Part shown: in pieces, positions 1 through 8,266 of the stretch | How the letters are laid out: the number at the start of each line of letters is the position of its first letter | How positions within the stretch are numbered: the first letter of the stretch is position 1 | Assembly (NCBI GenBank): GCA_021849075.1 | Contig: JAJZTH010000013.1 | Coordinates: 1-64,000, forward strand | Length of the DNA: 64,000 nt | Source of the DNA: Pseudomonadota bacterium | GTDB lineage: Bacteria; Pseudomonadota; Alphaproteobacteria; Sphingomonadales; Sphingomonadaceae | Direction: 5' to 3' | Translations under genes and position numbers: made by a program | The notes under the pieces: model-generated | What the model was told of the DNA's origin: nothing | The model's input: the letters and a program-made list of their open reading frames with translations, nothing else | The model's database searches: none

Positions 1-179
1 GATCCCATGAGGCAACATGGCGCCGCATCGGAACACTCCTCGATGCCTTCACCCCCAGCGAATGCCAAAACTATCTTCGCAACGCCGGGTATGGCGCAAC
101 CTAATGTCATCCCGCTCTAAGAAAGTGCAGCCCTTCGACAGGCTCAGGGCGAACGGATCATATTTAAAGCGTGGTGGCG
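1..179. other. Intergenic segment at window edge with one REP-like copy
   Basis: No convincing gene is visible. The segment lies downstream of the first ABC-F gene, which reads leftwards and stops at 180. It holds one REP-like element (131-156) followed by an AT-rich tail. Anything beyond the left edge cannot be seen. Confidence 0.6.
131..156. repeat. REP-like palindromic element, single copy
   Basis: CCCTTCGACAGGCTCAGGGC followed by GAACGG. The same core recurs at 11701-11802, 23804-23883, 28516-28560, 40355-40449 and 48346-48450, always between genes. It is preceded by GAAAGTGCAG, a lead-in also seen in the 11701 copy. It lies just past the stop codon of the ABC-F gene. Confidence 0.8.
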
Positions 180-2051
180 TCAGCCCGCTTCCAGCGCCGC
201 GCCGGCCTCCATCCAGACTTCCTCGGCCGCTTCCAGCTTCTTTTCCACCTCGGCGCGCTTCACCATCAACTGACTGGTGGTCATCTTCGCCTCCGGGCCG
301 GTGGCGCTTTTGGGGTCGAACAGCACCGCGTCGATGCGCTTGCGCTCGGCGATCAGGCTGGTCATTTCGCGCTCGGCCTTGTTGACCGCGTTCTTCAGGA
401 CCTTCTGCTTTTCGCGCCATTCGGCGGCGGCTTTCTTGTCGGCCTTGCGATCGACCTTGGGCGCGTCGCCGCTGCTGCTGGCGTTGCCGTCCGCCTTGCG
501 CAGGATGATGTCGGTATAATCATCGAGCGAGCCGTCGAACGGCTGGGCCGTGCCATTGTCGACCAGCACAAGGCGATCGGCGACCAGTTCGATCATGTGC
601 CGGTCGTGCGAGACGATCACCACCGCGCCCGAATATTCATTGAGCGCCTGCACCAGCGCCTCACGACTGTCGACGTCCAAGTGGTTGGTCGGTTCGTCGA
701 GGATCAAAAGGTGCGGCGCATCCCGCGTGATGAGGGCGAGGGCCAGACGGGCGCGCTCGCCACCGGACATGGAGCCGACCTTCTGCGTCGCGCGCTCGCC
801 TGAAAAGCCGAAGCGGCCGAGCTGGGCGCGCACCGCGCCGGGGGTCGCGCCTTTCATCACGCGGGTCATATGTTCCAGCGGCGTGTCAGTGACGTCCAGT
901 TCCTCCACCTGATATTGGGTGAAGTAGCCGACATTCATCTTGGCCGAGCTTTGCATCGTCCCTTCCATCGGGGCGAGTTGCGCGGCGATCAGGCGGGCGA
1001 GCGTCGTCTTGCCGTTGCCGTTGCGGCCGAGCAGCGCCAGCCGATCGTCGGGATCGATGCGCAGGTTGACGCGGCGCAGGATCGGCGTGTCGGTATAGCC
1101 GACCGCCGCCATGTCCATGGTGATGAGCGGCGGGCGCAGTTCGGCGGGACTGGGGAAGCCGAAATGCAGCGTCGGATCTTCTATGGCGGCGGCGATGGGC
1201 TGCATCTTGGCCAGCGCCTTGGCGCGGGACTGTGCCTGTTTTGCAGTGGACGCACGGGCAGAGTTGCGGGCGACATAGTCCTGCAGCTTTTCCCGTTCAG
1301 CCGCCTGCTTGGCGCGGGCCGCTTCCTGCTGGGCAAGGCGTTCGGCGCGCTGCCGTTCAAACGCATCATAGCCGCCGGGATAGAGGGTGATCTTCCCGCC
1401 TTCGAGGTGGAGGATATAGTCCACCACATTGTTCAGCAGATCGCGTTCATGGCTGATGATGACCACGGTGCCGCGATAGGCTTTGAGGAAATTTTCCAGC
1501 CAGAGCGTCGCTTCAAGATCGAGATGGTTCGACGGTTCGTCGAGCAGCAGCAGGTCGGGATTGGAGAAAAGCAGAGCGGCGAGCGCCACGCGCATCTTCC
1601 AGCCGCCCGAATAGCTGTCGAGCGGGCGGCCCTGCATTTCTTCGTCAAAGCCCAGGCCCACGAGGATGCGGGCGGCGCGGGCCGGGGCGGTGTAGGCGTC
1701 GATCGTCGTCAGCCGCTCATAGATATGGCCAAGGCGATCGGGATCTTCGGTATGCTCCGCCTCCGCCATCAGGGCGGCGCGTTCCTTGTCGGCCTCCAGC
1801 ACGGTGTCGAACGGGGTCGCCGTGCCCGACGGCGCTTCCTGCGCAATATAGCCCAGCCGCGTGTCGCGCGGCATGTCGCAGCTGCCCTCGTCCGGGTCGA
1901 GCTGACCGATCATCACCTTCATGAGGGTCGACTTGCCCGCGCCGTTGCGACCGATCAGGCCAACGCGGCTGCGCGGCGGCAAAGCGGCTGCGGCGCGATC
2001 AAGGATGGTGCGGCCGCCCAGGCGCACGGTGATACCGTTCAAGTTAAGCAT
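180..2051 (-). CDS. ABC-F family ATPase (YheS/Uup-like), 623 aa
   Basis: A soluble twin-ATPase protein of the ABC-F group, whose members act on ribosomes rather than in membrane transport. Two nucleotide-binding domains are visible: Walker A GRNGAGKST (about 34-42), signature YSGGW (148-151) and DEPSNHLD (171-178), then GRNGNGKTT (342-350), MSGGE and DEPTNHLD (452-459). A charged, Ala/Lys/Arg-rich linker lies at about 230-285 and a charged helical tail after 530. No membrane segment is seen. The start is placed at MLNLNG because homology begins there; the frame stays open upstream without conserved sequence. It is divergent from a second ABC-F gene. The overall layout resembles YheS, but the cellular target is not deducible. 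Confidence 0.93.
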   Translation of the reverse strand: MLNLNGITVRLGGRTILDRAAAALPPRSRVGLIGRNGAGKSTLMKVMIGQLDPDEGSCDMPRDTRLGYIAQEAPSGTATPFDTVLEADKERAALMAEAEHTEDPDRLGHIYERLTTIDAYTAPARAARILVGLGFDEEMQGRPLDSYSGGWKMRVALAALLFSNPDLLLLDEPSNHLDLEATLWLENFLKAYRGTVVIISHERDLLNNVVDYILHLEGGKITLYPGGYDAFERQRAERLAQQEAARAKQAAEREKLQDYVARNSARASTAKQAQSRAKALAKMQPIAAAIEDPTLHFGFPSPAELRPPLITMDMAAVGYTDTPILRRVNLRIDPDDRLALLGRNGNGKTTLARLIAAQLAPMEGTMQSSAKMNVGYFTQYQVEELDVTDTPLEHMTRVMKGATPGAVRAQLGRFGFSGERATQKVGSMSGGERARLALALITRDAPHLLILDEPTNHLDVDSREALVQALNEYSGAVVIVSHDRHMIELVADRLVLVDNGTAQPFDGSLDDYTDIILRKADGNASSSGDAPKVDRKADKKAAAEWREKQKVLKNAVNKAEREMTSLIAERKRIDAVLFDPKSATGPEAKMTTSQLMVKRAEVEKKLEAAEEVWMEAGAALEAG

Positions 2052-2333
2052 GGGGCCGGCCTGTAGCAGAGGTGCGCGGAGTGGTGAAGCGACTTGGTGC
2101 AGTTGCGAAGGCGTGCAAAGTTCACACCATGGCAGAGGTCGCAATTGCTGGCGTGCGGGCCTGCAAAAGCGATTTCGCAATAGGAGAATTTTTGCGAAGT
2201 GGGACGGTGGGAAAGAGCCGCCGCGATTTTGGCGGGCTTTGCCGCTGTAGGACAGGGCCGAATGCGCCGCCCTTGCCATGCGACGCGCCGCCGCCTACAC
2301 CGCCCACTCACTCGCCCCGAAAGGATCGCCGCC
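2052..2333. other. Divergent intergenic region between two ABC-F genes
   Basis: This non-coding stretch should hold the promoters for both ABC-F genes. The heptamer TTGCGAA occurs at 2103-2109 and 2192-2198 and its complement TTCGCAA at 2174-2180, so the last two form an inverted pair 11 bases apart. A GC-rich hairpin (AGCCGCC / GGCGGGCT) lies near 2216-2240. No tRNA-like fold is evident. Confidence 0.5.
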
Positions 2334-2435
2334 ATGGACATCAGCCTGAACGCTCAGCCGCTTCGCTCTGCCTTCAGGAAAGTCCTTGTCCATGCCCGCA
2401 ATCATCCTATCCCATCTGAGCTGGTCCGCGCCTGA
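2334..2435 (+). CDS. Possible 33-aa leader peptide overlapping the ABC-F start
   Basis: A short open frame begins with ATG at 2334, eight bases after a good ribosome site (GAAAGGA, 2319-2325). It runs MDISLNAQPLRSAF and ends at a TGA at 2433-2435. It overlaps the first 44 bases of the downstream ABC-F gene in another frame. Several ABC-F resistance genes in other bacteria are controlled by ribosome stalling on such leaders. That role here is inference, and the frame could be chance. Confidence 0.35.
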   Translation: MDISLNAQPLRSAFRKVLVHARNHPIPSELVRA

Positions 2436-3978
2436 CGGTTCGCCCGTCCTTTCCGGCCTCGATTTCCGCTTTTTCCCCGAACGCATCGGCCTTATCGGCC
2501 GCAATGGCGTGGGCAAATCCACGCTGCTGGCGCTGATCGCCGGCGAGCGCCGCCCCGCTGCCGGAGAGGTGCGCGTGGAAGGCCGCTTCGCCATGCTGCG
2601 CCAGACGATGCAGCCCGATCCGGGCCAGAGCGTCGCCGACCTGTTCGATGCGCGCGCCGCCCTTGCCCTGCTGGAGCGGGCGGAAGCGGGCATGGCCACG
2701 ATCGAAGAACTGGAGGCGTGCGACTGGACCCTGCCCGCACGGCTGGCCGATGCGCTGGCGGAGGTGGAGCTGGCGATCGATCCGGCCACGCCCCTGTCCA
2801 ACCTGTCCGGTGGGCAGCGGACCCGCGCGGCGCTGGCGGCGGCGGTTTTTGCCCGGCCCGACTGGCTGCTGCTGGATGAGCCGACCAATCATCTGGACGC
2901 GGCGGGACGGGAGGTGGTTGCGGCTGTGCTGCGGCGCTGGCGCGGCGGCGCGATCGTCGTCAGCCATGATCGCGCGCTGCTGGACCAGATGGACGTAATC
3001 GCCGAGCTGACCAGCCTGGGCATCACCCGCCATGGCGGCAACTGGTCGGCCTGGCGCGCGCGCAAGGATGTGGAGCTGGCGGCGACGCAGCAGGCGATCG
3101 ACCATGCCGAAAAGGAAGCGGCCACGCTGGCCCGCAAGGCGCAGACCGCGACCGAACGGCAGCAAAGGCGCGATGGCGCGGGCGCGCGGCAGGCGGCCAA
3201 GGGCGGCATGCCCCGCATCCTGCTCGGCCGGCGCAAGGAACAGGCGGAGCGATCAGGCGGCGACATGGCGCGTCGCACGGATCGGCAGCGCGCCGAGGCG
3301 CAGGACGCGGTTGCGCAGGCGCGCGCGAAGATGGAGGTGATCGCGCCGCTGACGGTCGCCCTGCCCAGCGCCCATGTTCCATCGGGTCAGATGGTGCTGG
3401 CGATCGACCAGGTGACGGCCGGTCATGATCCTGCCAACCCGGTGATACGCGATTTCAGCCTGCACATCAGCGGGCCGGAACGCATCGCCATCACCGGTCC
3501 CAATGGTGCGGGCAAATCGACCTTGCTGCATCTGGTCGCCGGGGGAATCGCGCCTGTATCGGGCGCGGTGCGCCGTCCGGTCACGACGGCGCTGCTGGAT
3601 CAGGAGGCGAGCCTGCTGGACGCGCAGACCAGCATCGCCGACAATTTCGCCCGGCTGCATCCCGGCGCGACGCGCAATGCCGTGCATGCCGCGCTCGCCC
3701 GCTTCCGGTTTCGCGCCGATCTGGCGCTGCAACGGGTGGAGACGCTGAGCGGCGGGCAGAAGCTGCGCGCGGCGCTGGCCTGCATATTGGGCGGGGAGAC
3801 GCTGCCGCCCTTATTGCTGCTGGACGAGCCGACCAATCATCTCGACCTCGATTCGATCGCGGCGATCGAACAGGGACTGGCCGCCTATGACGGGGCGTTG
3901 CTGGTGGTCAGCCACGACCCCGCCTTCCTCGACGCGATCGGCATCACCCGGCGCGTCGCCCTGCCCCCGCGCGGTTAA
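2392..3978 (+). CDS. ABC-F family ATPase, second paralogue, 528 aa
   Basis: A twin ABC ATPase without membrane segments. Domain 1 has Walker A GRNGVGKST (36-44), LSGGQ (138-142) and DEPTNHLD (162-169). Domain 2 has GPNGAGKST, LSGGQK and DEPTNHLD near the C-terminus. The inter-domain linker is long and basic, typical of ABC-F proteins that insert into the ribosomal E site. ATG 2392 is chosen because AGGAAAG (2376-2382) is well spaced from it; a TTG six bases upstream is too close. It is shorter than its divergent neighbour and only distantly similar to it. Its stop codon shares TTAA (3975-3978) with the convergent emrB-like gene. Substrate and induction are unknown. Confidence 0.92.
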   Translation: MPAIILSHLSWSAPDGSPVLSGLDFRFFPERIGLIGRNGVGKSTLLALIAGERRPAAGEVRVEGRFAMLRQTMQPDPGQSVADLFDARAALALLERAEAGMATIEELEACDWTLPARLADALAEVELAIDPATPLSNLSGGQRTRAALAAAVFARPDWLLLDEPTNHLDAAGREVVAAVLRRWRGGAIVVSHDRALLDQMDVIAELTSLGITRHGGNWSAWRARKDVELAATQQAIDHAEKEAATLARKAQTATERQQRRDGAGARQAAKGGMPRILLGRRKEQAERSGGDMARRTDRQRAEAQDAVAQARAKMEVIAPLTVALPSAHVPSGQMVLAIDQVTAGHDPANPVIRDFSLHISGPERIAITGPNGAGKSTLLHLVAGGIAPVSGAVRRPVTTALLDQEASLLDAQTSIADNFARLHPGATRNAVHAALARFRFRADLALQRVETLSGGQKLRAALACILGGETLPPLLLLDEPTNHLDLDSIAAIEQGLAAYDGALLVVSHDPAFLDAIGITRRVALPPRG

Positions 3979-5504
3979 TGCGCGGAGGAAGTATCGACCG
4001 GGCCGCTGGGGCGCGGGGCGAGCCAGACGATGACGGCGGCCGCGAACAGGATCAGCGCGGAGATGAAGAAGATATGATCGACCGCGATGGCGATCGCCTC
4101 CGTCTCCACGATGTTGGACAGGGTCTGGCGTATCTGTTCGGTCGAAAAGCCCATCGCGCTGAGCTGCGCCTGTGCATCGGCCGGTTGCAACACGCCGGCC
4201 AGTTCGTTGCGCGACACGCGCTGCGAATCGCTCCAGCCGGTCAGCACCAGCGAGGTCGCGATCGCGATCGCCATGGTGCGCACGAAATTCTGGAGACCCG
4301 CCGCCGACGCCGTTTCCCTGGGCAGCACCGACCCAAGCGTCAACGTGGTCAGCGGGATCATGAAGAAGGGCATGGCGAAACCCTGAATGAACTGGGGTGC
4401 GGCCATGGTCCAGAAATCGATGCCGCTGGTCCAGTGGGCGCGCCACAGGGTCATGAGACCGAGCCAGAAGACCGCGCCGGAAATGAGCAGCCGCGGGTCC
4501 ACCTTCCCCACGCAGCGCGCGGCGAAGGGGGCGGCCATCACGGCCGCCATCGCGGTGAAGGCGGTGACGATGCCGGCCCATGTGGCGGTATAGCCCTGGG
4601 TCATCTGCAACCATTGGGGAATGATGACGATGCCGGAGAAATAGGCGCCGAAACACAGCGCCAGCGAAAAGACGCCCGATGAAAAGCCGATATGGCGGAA
4701 GACGCGCAGATCGACGACCGGATGCTCCTCCGTCAATTCCCAGATGATGAATGCGGCAAAGCCGATGGCCGCCAATATGGCGAGTATGACGATCAGCGGA
4801 TCGCTGAACCAGTCATGGTCGCGGCCGATGTCCAGCATGACCTGAAGGCAACCGATCCAGAAGACCAGCAGCGCCAGCCCGACCTTGTCGATCGGCACCT
4901 TCGCCGTTTCCGTCTCCACCGGGCGCAGCAGCGCCTGCGCGGCGAACACGCATATGACCGCGATCGGCAGGTTGATGAAGAAGATCCAGTGCCAGCTCCA
5001 ATTGTCGCTGATATAGCCGCCGATGATCGGTCCCATGGCGGGGCCAAGCAGGGTCGTCATCGCCCACAGGCCCATCGCCCGCGCCCGCGTTTCCGGCGGG
5101 AAGACCCGCATCAGCAGCGTTTGCGACATGGGCATGATCGGCCCGCCGCAAATGCCCTGCCCGATGCGGCAGGCGACGATCATGCCCAGTGTCGTGGACA
5201 TGCCGCACAGCAGCGAGAAGATGCCGAAACCGATCATCGACAGGGTGAACATGCGCACCACGCCGAAGCGCTGGGCCAGCCAGCCGGTCAGCGGCACGCA
5301 GATCGCCTCCGCCACCGCATAGGATGTGATGATCCAGGTGCCCTGATCGGGCGAAATGCCCAGATTGCCGGCAATGTGCGGGACCGAGACATTGGCGATG
5401 GTAAGGTCCAGCACCACCATGAAATTGCTCATGGCCAGCACCAGCATCGCCAGCATGCGGGTGCGCGGCGAGAGCCGCTCATAAATAGCGTCGTCGCCGC
5501 TCAT
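3975..5504 (-). CDS. emrB: MFS drug/H+ antiporter, DHA2 (EmrB) family, 509 aa
   Basis: Inner-membrane efflux pump of the 14-helix DHA2 branch, driven by the proton gradient. The helix 1 motif LDLTIANVS is at 32-40 and the antiporter motif GPAMGPIIGGY at 154-164, followed by the usual WHWIFFINLP. It is the last gene of the efflux operon, 28 bases after emrA. Together the three products should form a trans-envelope exporter under control of the TetR protein at 8267. ATG 5504 is the first start compatible with homology. The exported compounds cannot be read from sequence. Its end overlaps the convergent ABC-F gene by four bases. Confidence 0.94.
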   Translation of the reverse strand: MSGDDAIYERLSPRTRMLAMLVLAMSNFMVVLDLTIANVSVPHIAGNLGISPDQGTWIITSYAVAEAICVPLTGWLAQRFGVVRMFTLSMIGFGIFSLLCGMSTTLGMIVACRIGQGICGGPIMPMSQTLLMRVFPPETRARAMGLWAMTTLLGPAMGPIIGGYISDNWSWHWIFFINLPIAVICVFAAQALLRPVETETAKVPIDKVGLALLVFWIGCLQVMLDIGRDHDWFSDPLIVILAILAAIGFAAFIIWELTEEHPVVDLRVFRHIGFSSGVFSLALCFGAYFSGIVIIPQWLQMTQGYTATWAGIVTAFTAMAAVMAAPFAARCVGKVDPRLLISGAVFWLGLMTLWRAHWTSGIDFWTMAAPQFIQGFAMPFFMIPLTTLTLGSVLPRETASAAGLQNFVRTMAIAIATSLVLTGWSDSQRVSRNELAGVLQPADAQAQLSAMGFSTEQIRQTLSNIVETEAIAIAVDHIFFISALILFAAAVIVWLAPRPSGPVDTSSAH

Positions 5505-5532
5505 CGCCCCGACCTTTCCTATTTCCCTGGCG

Positions 5533-6669
5533 TCACTTGTCGGAAAGGTCGAGTTCGACGTCCATGGACAGGCCCACACGCAGCGGGTGCGCGGCCAGTT
5601 CCTTGGGGTCGAGCGCGATGCGCAGCGGCAGGCGCTGCACCACCTTGATCCAGTTGCCGGTCGCATTCTGCGCCGGGATCAGCGACATGGACGATCCGGT
5701 GCCACCGGCAAAGCCCACGACCTTGCCATGATAGACGACGTCGCCGCCATAGAGGTCCGACGTGACGGTGGCGGGCATGCCGACCTTCACGTCGCGCAGC
5801 TGGCGTTCCTTGAAATTGGCGTCGACATAAAGCTGGCTGAGCGGAACGATCGTCATGATCGGGCTGCCCTGCGCCACGCGCTGACCCACCTGCACCTGCC
5901 TTTTGGTGACGACGCCGTCGACCGGCGCGCGGATGATGGTGCGATCGAGGTCCAGCTTCGCCGAATCGAGCTTCGCCTGCGCCGCCATCACCGCCGGGTC
6001 GGTGTCGATCGTCGATCCCCGGACCAGCGCGTCATTCGCCTCCAGCTGGCCGGTGGCGGCGTTGCGGGTGGCCTGCGCGGTCTGGACGCCGGCGCGCGCC
6101 AGATCGAGCGCGGCCTTTGCCGAGGCATAGCCCCTGCGCGCGATGGTCACTTCATCGCCCGACACGGCGCCGTCGCCGACCAGCGCCTCACGCCGTTGCA
6201 GGTCGATCCGCGCCTTGTCGAAATCCGACTGGGCGGTGGCGAGCTGGGCGCGGGCCTGAACGATGTCGGCCCCGCGCGCCTGCACCTGCGCCGACAGCGA
6301 GTCGCTGGTCGCCGCCGTCTGGCGGAAGCGGCGGCGCGCTTCGGCAAGGTCAGCCTCCGCCTGCGCCACGGCGATGCGGGCGTTGGCCGGGTCCAGCTTG
6401 ACCAGGATATCGCCCTTCTTCACCGCCTGCGTATCGCTGACCAGCACATCGGTCGCCTGCGCGGAGATGAGCGGCGTCACCTGCGCCATTTCCGCGTTCA
6501 CATAGGCATTGTCGGTGCTGACATGATTGCGGCCGACCAGCAGATACCAGGCGCCCCACAGCAGGCCGCCGACGATGACGACCAGACCCAGCCGGGTCAG
6601 CCATGTCTTGCGCGCGGACCCGCGCCCTTCCTGCTGGGTATCGGTGGTTTCGAGAGCGGCGTCAGCCAT
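5533..6669 (-). CDS. emrA: HlyD-family periplasmic adaptor (EmrA-like), 378 aa
   Basis: Membrane fusion protein linking the inner-membrane pump to an outer-membrane channel. A short cytoplasmic N-terminus, one membrane helix (about 26-45) and a barrel-sandwich half (STDNAYVNAE) precede a long alpha-helical hairpin rich in Ala, Gln and Arg (about 90-210), then the second lipoyl half and a beta barrel. AAGGA lies seven bases before ATG 6669. The start codon overlaps the stop of the outer-membrane gene (ATGGCTGA), so the two are probably translationally coupled. Its partner EmrB is directly downstream. Confidence 0.94.
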   Translation of the reverse strand: MADAALETTDTQQEGRGSARKTWLTRLGLVVIVGGLLWGAWYLLVGRNHVSTDNAYVNAEMAQVTPLISAQATDVLVSDTQAVKKGDILVKLDPANARIAVAQAEADLAEARRRFRQTAATSDSLSAQVQARGADIVQARAQLATAQSDFDKARIDLQRREALVGDGAVSGDEVTIARRGYASAKAALDLARAGVQTAQATRNAATGQLEANDALVRGSTIDTDPAVMAAQAKLDSAKLDLDRTIIRAPVDGVVTKRQVQVGQRVAQGSPIMTIVPLSQLYVDANFKERQLRDVKVGMPATVTSDLYGGDVVYHGKVVGFAGGTGSSMSLIPAQNATGNWIKVVQRLPLRIALDPKELAAHPLRVGLSMDVELDLSDK

Positions 6670-8161
6670 GCGGTTGGTCCTTGGAGTGAGGGTCGCCGGT
6701 GGTGAAGCCACCGCCCAGCGCACGGATGAGGGCAATATCGGTCGAGAAGGCGCCCGCTTCCAGTTCGGCGAGCGACTGGCGCGCGGCGAGCAGCTGATCC
6801 TCGACGGTCAGCACGTCGAGATAGGTGGACAGGCCGCCCTGATAGCGTTTTTGCGCCACGCCATAGGCGTCCTGCGAGGCGGCGACGGCGGCGCGGGCAT
6901 CGGCCAGCCGTTGTTCCAGCGTCCGCCGGGTGGTGACGGCGTCGGCCACCTGCTGATAGGCGGCGAGCACGGTCTTGTCATAGCTGGCGACCGCTTCGTC
7001 ATAGGTGGCGCGGGCGCCGCGATATTGGCCCTGAAGCGATCCGCCGCGGAAGATGGGCAGGCTGATCGCCGGGCCGGCATTGCCGAACAGCGAATCCTTG
7101 CTGAACAGATTGTCGGTGAAGGGCTGGGCCGATCCGACCGCGCCGCCATTGGCGAAGACGGTGTTATAACCCAGCGACTGGATGCCGATCAGCGCGCTCA
7201 GCCGCACCGCCGGGAAGAAATCGGCGCGGGCGACCTTGATCCGCTTGGCGGCGGCTTCCGTCCGGGCGAGCGCGGCGGCGATGTCGGGCCGACGTGCGAC
7301 CAAATTGGTGGTGACGTCCGCCGGCAGGCCGAGCGGCGCGAGCTTGCCCGGTTGCGGGCGGGTGATCGCCAGGCCGCGATCCGGCCCCGCGCCGATCAGC
7401 GCCGCAATCTGATGCTGTCGCACCTCGATCGCCAGCCGTGCGCCGGCGAGCTGCGCCTTGGCCGAAGAAACGGTGGCGTCCGCCTGACGCGCGCTGCCGC
7501 GCGTTTCCAGACCATTTTTCAGCCGGTCGGCCACCAGTTTCTGGCTGGCCATGCGAATGTCGAGCGTGCGTTGCTGAATTTCCGCTTCGTCATAGAGGCG
7601 GGCAAGATCGGCATAGGCGTCGGCAATGCCTGTGGTCAGCGCCAGCTTCGCCTGCTGGGCGTCAATTTCCGCCGCGCGCGCATCGGAGGTGGCGGCGGCC
7701 AGCGCAGCCTTGTTCTTGCCCCACAGGTCCAGATCGAAACCCAGATCGAGCGCAACCCGGCCGGTGCCCAGCCAGCCCTGCGGCACGAATTCCTTGGGCA
7801 TGCCCATATTATAGCTTTGCCGGGTCGCCGCCGCGCTGGCGTCCAGATTGGCGGACGGCAAGGTGGCCGCGCCGGCCTGTTGCGCCATCGCCTGCGCCTG
7901 GCGGAAGCGGGCCGTGGCGGCCGCCATGTCGGGCGCGTTGCGCAGACCTTCCTCGATCAGGGCGGTCAGTTGCGGATCGCCATAAGCGGTCCACCAGCCA
8001 TCGCCCGGCCAGGCGGCCTGCGGCGCGGCCAGGCTTTGCTGCGCCGCCACGCTGTCGGGCGCGCGCACGACCGGCTTGGGACCAAGATCAGGGATCGCAG
8101 CGCAGGCCGACAGCAGCAGAGCCGATGTCGTCGCCAGCAGCATGCGGGAGGAAAAAGTCAT
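6662..8161 (-). CDS. Outer membrane efflux lipoprotein, NodT/OMF family, 499 aa
   Basis: A TolC-like trimeric channel that completes the EmrAB exporter. The N-terminal signal ends in a lipobox (LLLSAC, Cys20), so it should be lipid-anchored. The body carries the two repeated long-helix blocks typical of the NodT family (for example GDGWWTAYGDPQL and, later, GGLSTYLDVL). ATG 8161 is chosen because GGTGAG sits five bases upstream and it gives a normal lipoprotein signal; an in-frame ATG at 8176 lacks a ribosome site. It is first in the operon, downstream of a promoter that appears to overlap operator 8185-8200. Confidence 0.93.
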   Translation of the reverse strand: MTFSSRMLLATTSALLLSACAAIPDLGPKPVVRAPDSVAAQQSLAAPQAAWPGDGWWTAYGDPQLTALIEEGLRNAPDMAAATARFRQAQAMAQQAGAATLPSANLDASAAATRQSYNMGMPKEFVPQGWLGTGRVALDLGFDLDLWGKNKAALAAATSDARAAEIDAQQAKLALTTGIADAYADLARLYDEAEIQQRTLDIRMASQKLVADRLKNGLETRGSARQADATVSSAKAQLAGARLAIEVRQHQIAALIGAGPDRGLAITRPQPGKLAPLGLPADVTTNLVARRPDIAAALARTEAAAKRIKVARADFFPAVRLSALIGIQSLGYNTVFANGGAVGSAQPFTDNLFSKDSLFGNAGPAISLPIFRGGSLQGQYRGARATYDEAVASYDKTVLAAYQQVADAVTTRRTLEQRLADARAAVAASQDAYGVAQKRYQGGLSTYLDVLTVEDQLLAARQSLAELEAGAFSTDIALIRALGGGFTTGDPHSKDQPHG

Positions 8162-8184
8162 GCGACTCACCGCCATAAACAAAC

Positions 8185-8200
8185 CGTACCAAAGAGTATG
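8185..8200. promoter_or_regulatory. Candidate TetR operator O1 (efflux operon side)
   Basis: CGTACCAAAGAGTATG is an imperfect dyad (CGTAC-N6-GTATG) whose reverse complement closely matches operator O2 at 8246-8261. It lies 24 bases before the outer-membrane gene and covers a plausible minus-strand -10 hexamer (CATACT). Confidence 0.65.
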
Positions 8201-8229
8201 AAAACGGCCATTGCGCCCCCGGCAAGCCC

Positions 8230-8258
8230 TTGTCAACCGGAATAGCGTACTCTATGGT
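8230..8258 (+). promoter_or_regulatory. Predicted tetR promoter overlapping O2
   Basis: TTGTCA (8230-8235), a 17-base spacer and TATGGT (8253-8258) match sigma-70 hexamers at 5/6 and 4/6 positions. Transcription would start within a few bases of the tetR ATG at 8267, suggesting a leaderless message. The -10 lies inside operator O2, as expected for autorepression. Confidence 0.45.
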
Positions 8259-8261
8259 ACG
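8246..8261. promoter_or_regulatory. Candidate TetR operator O2 (tetR side)
   Basis: CGTACTCTATGGTACG is a dyad with perfect five-base arms (CGTAC/GTACG). Its reverse complement, CGTACCATAGAGTACG, differs from O1 at only two of 16 positions. It ends five bases before the tetR start codon, the standard arrangement for an autoregulated divergent TetR gene. Confidence 0.7.
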
Positions 8262-8266
8262 TTTTT

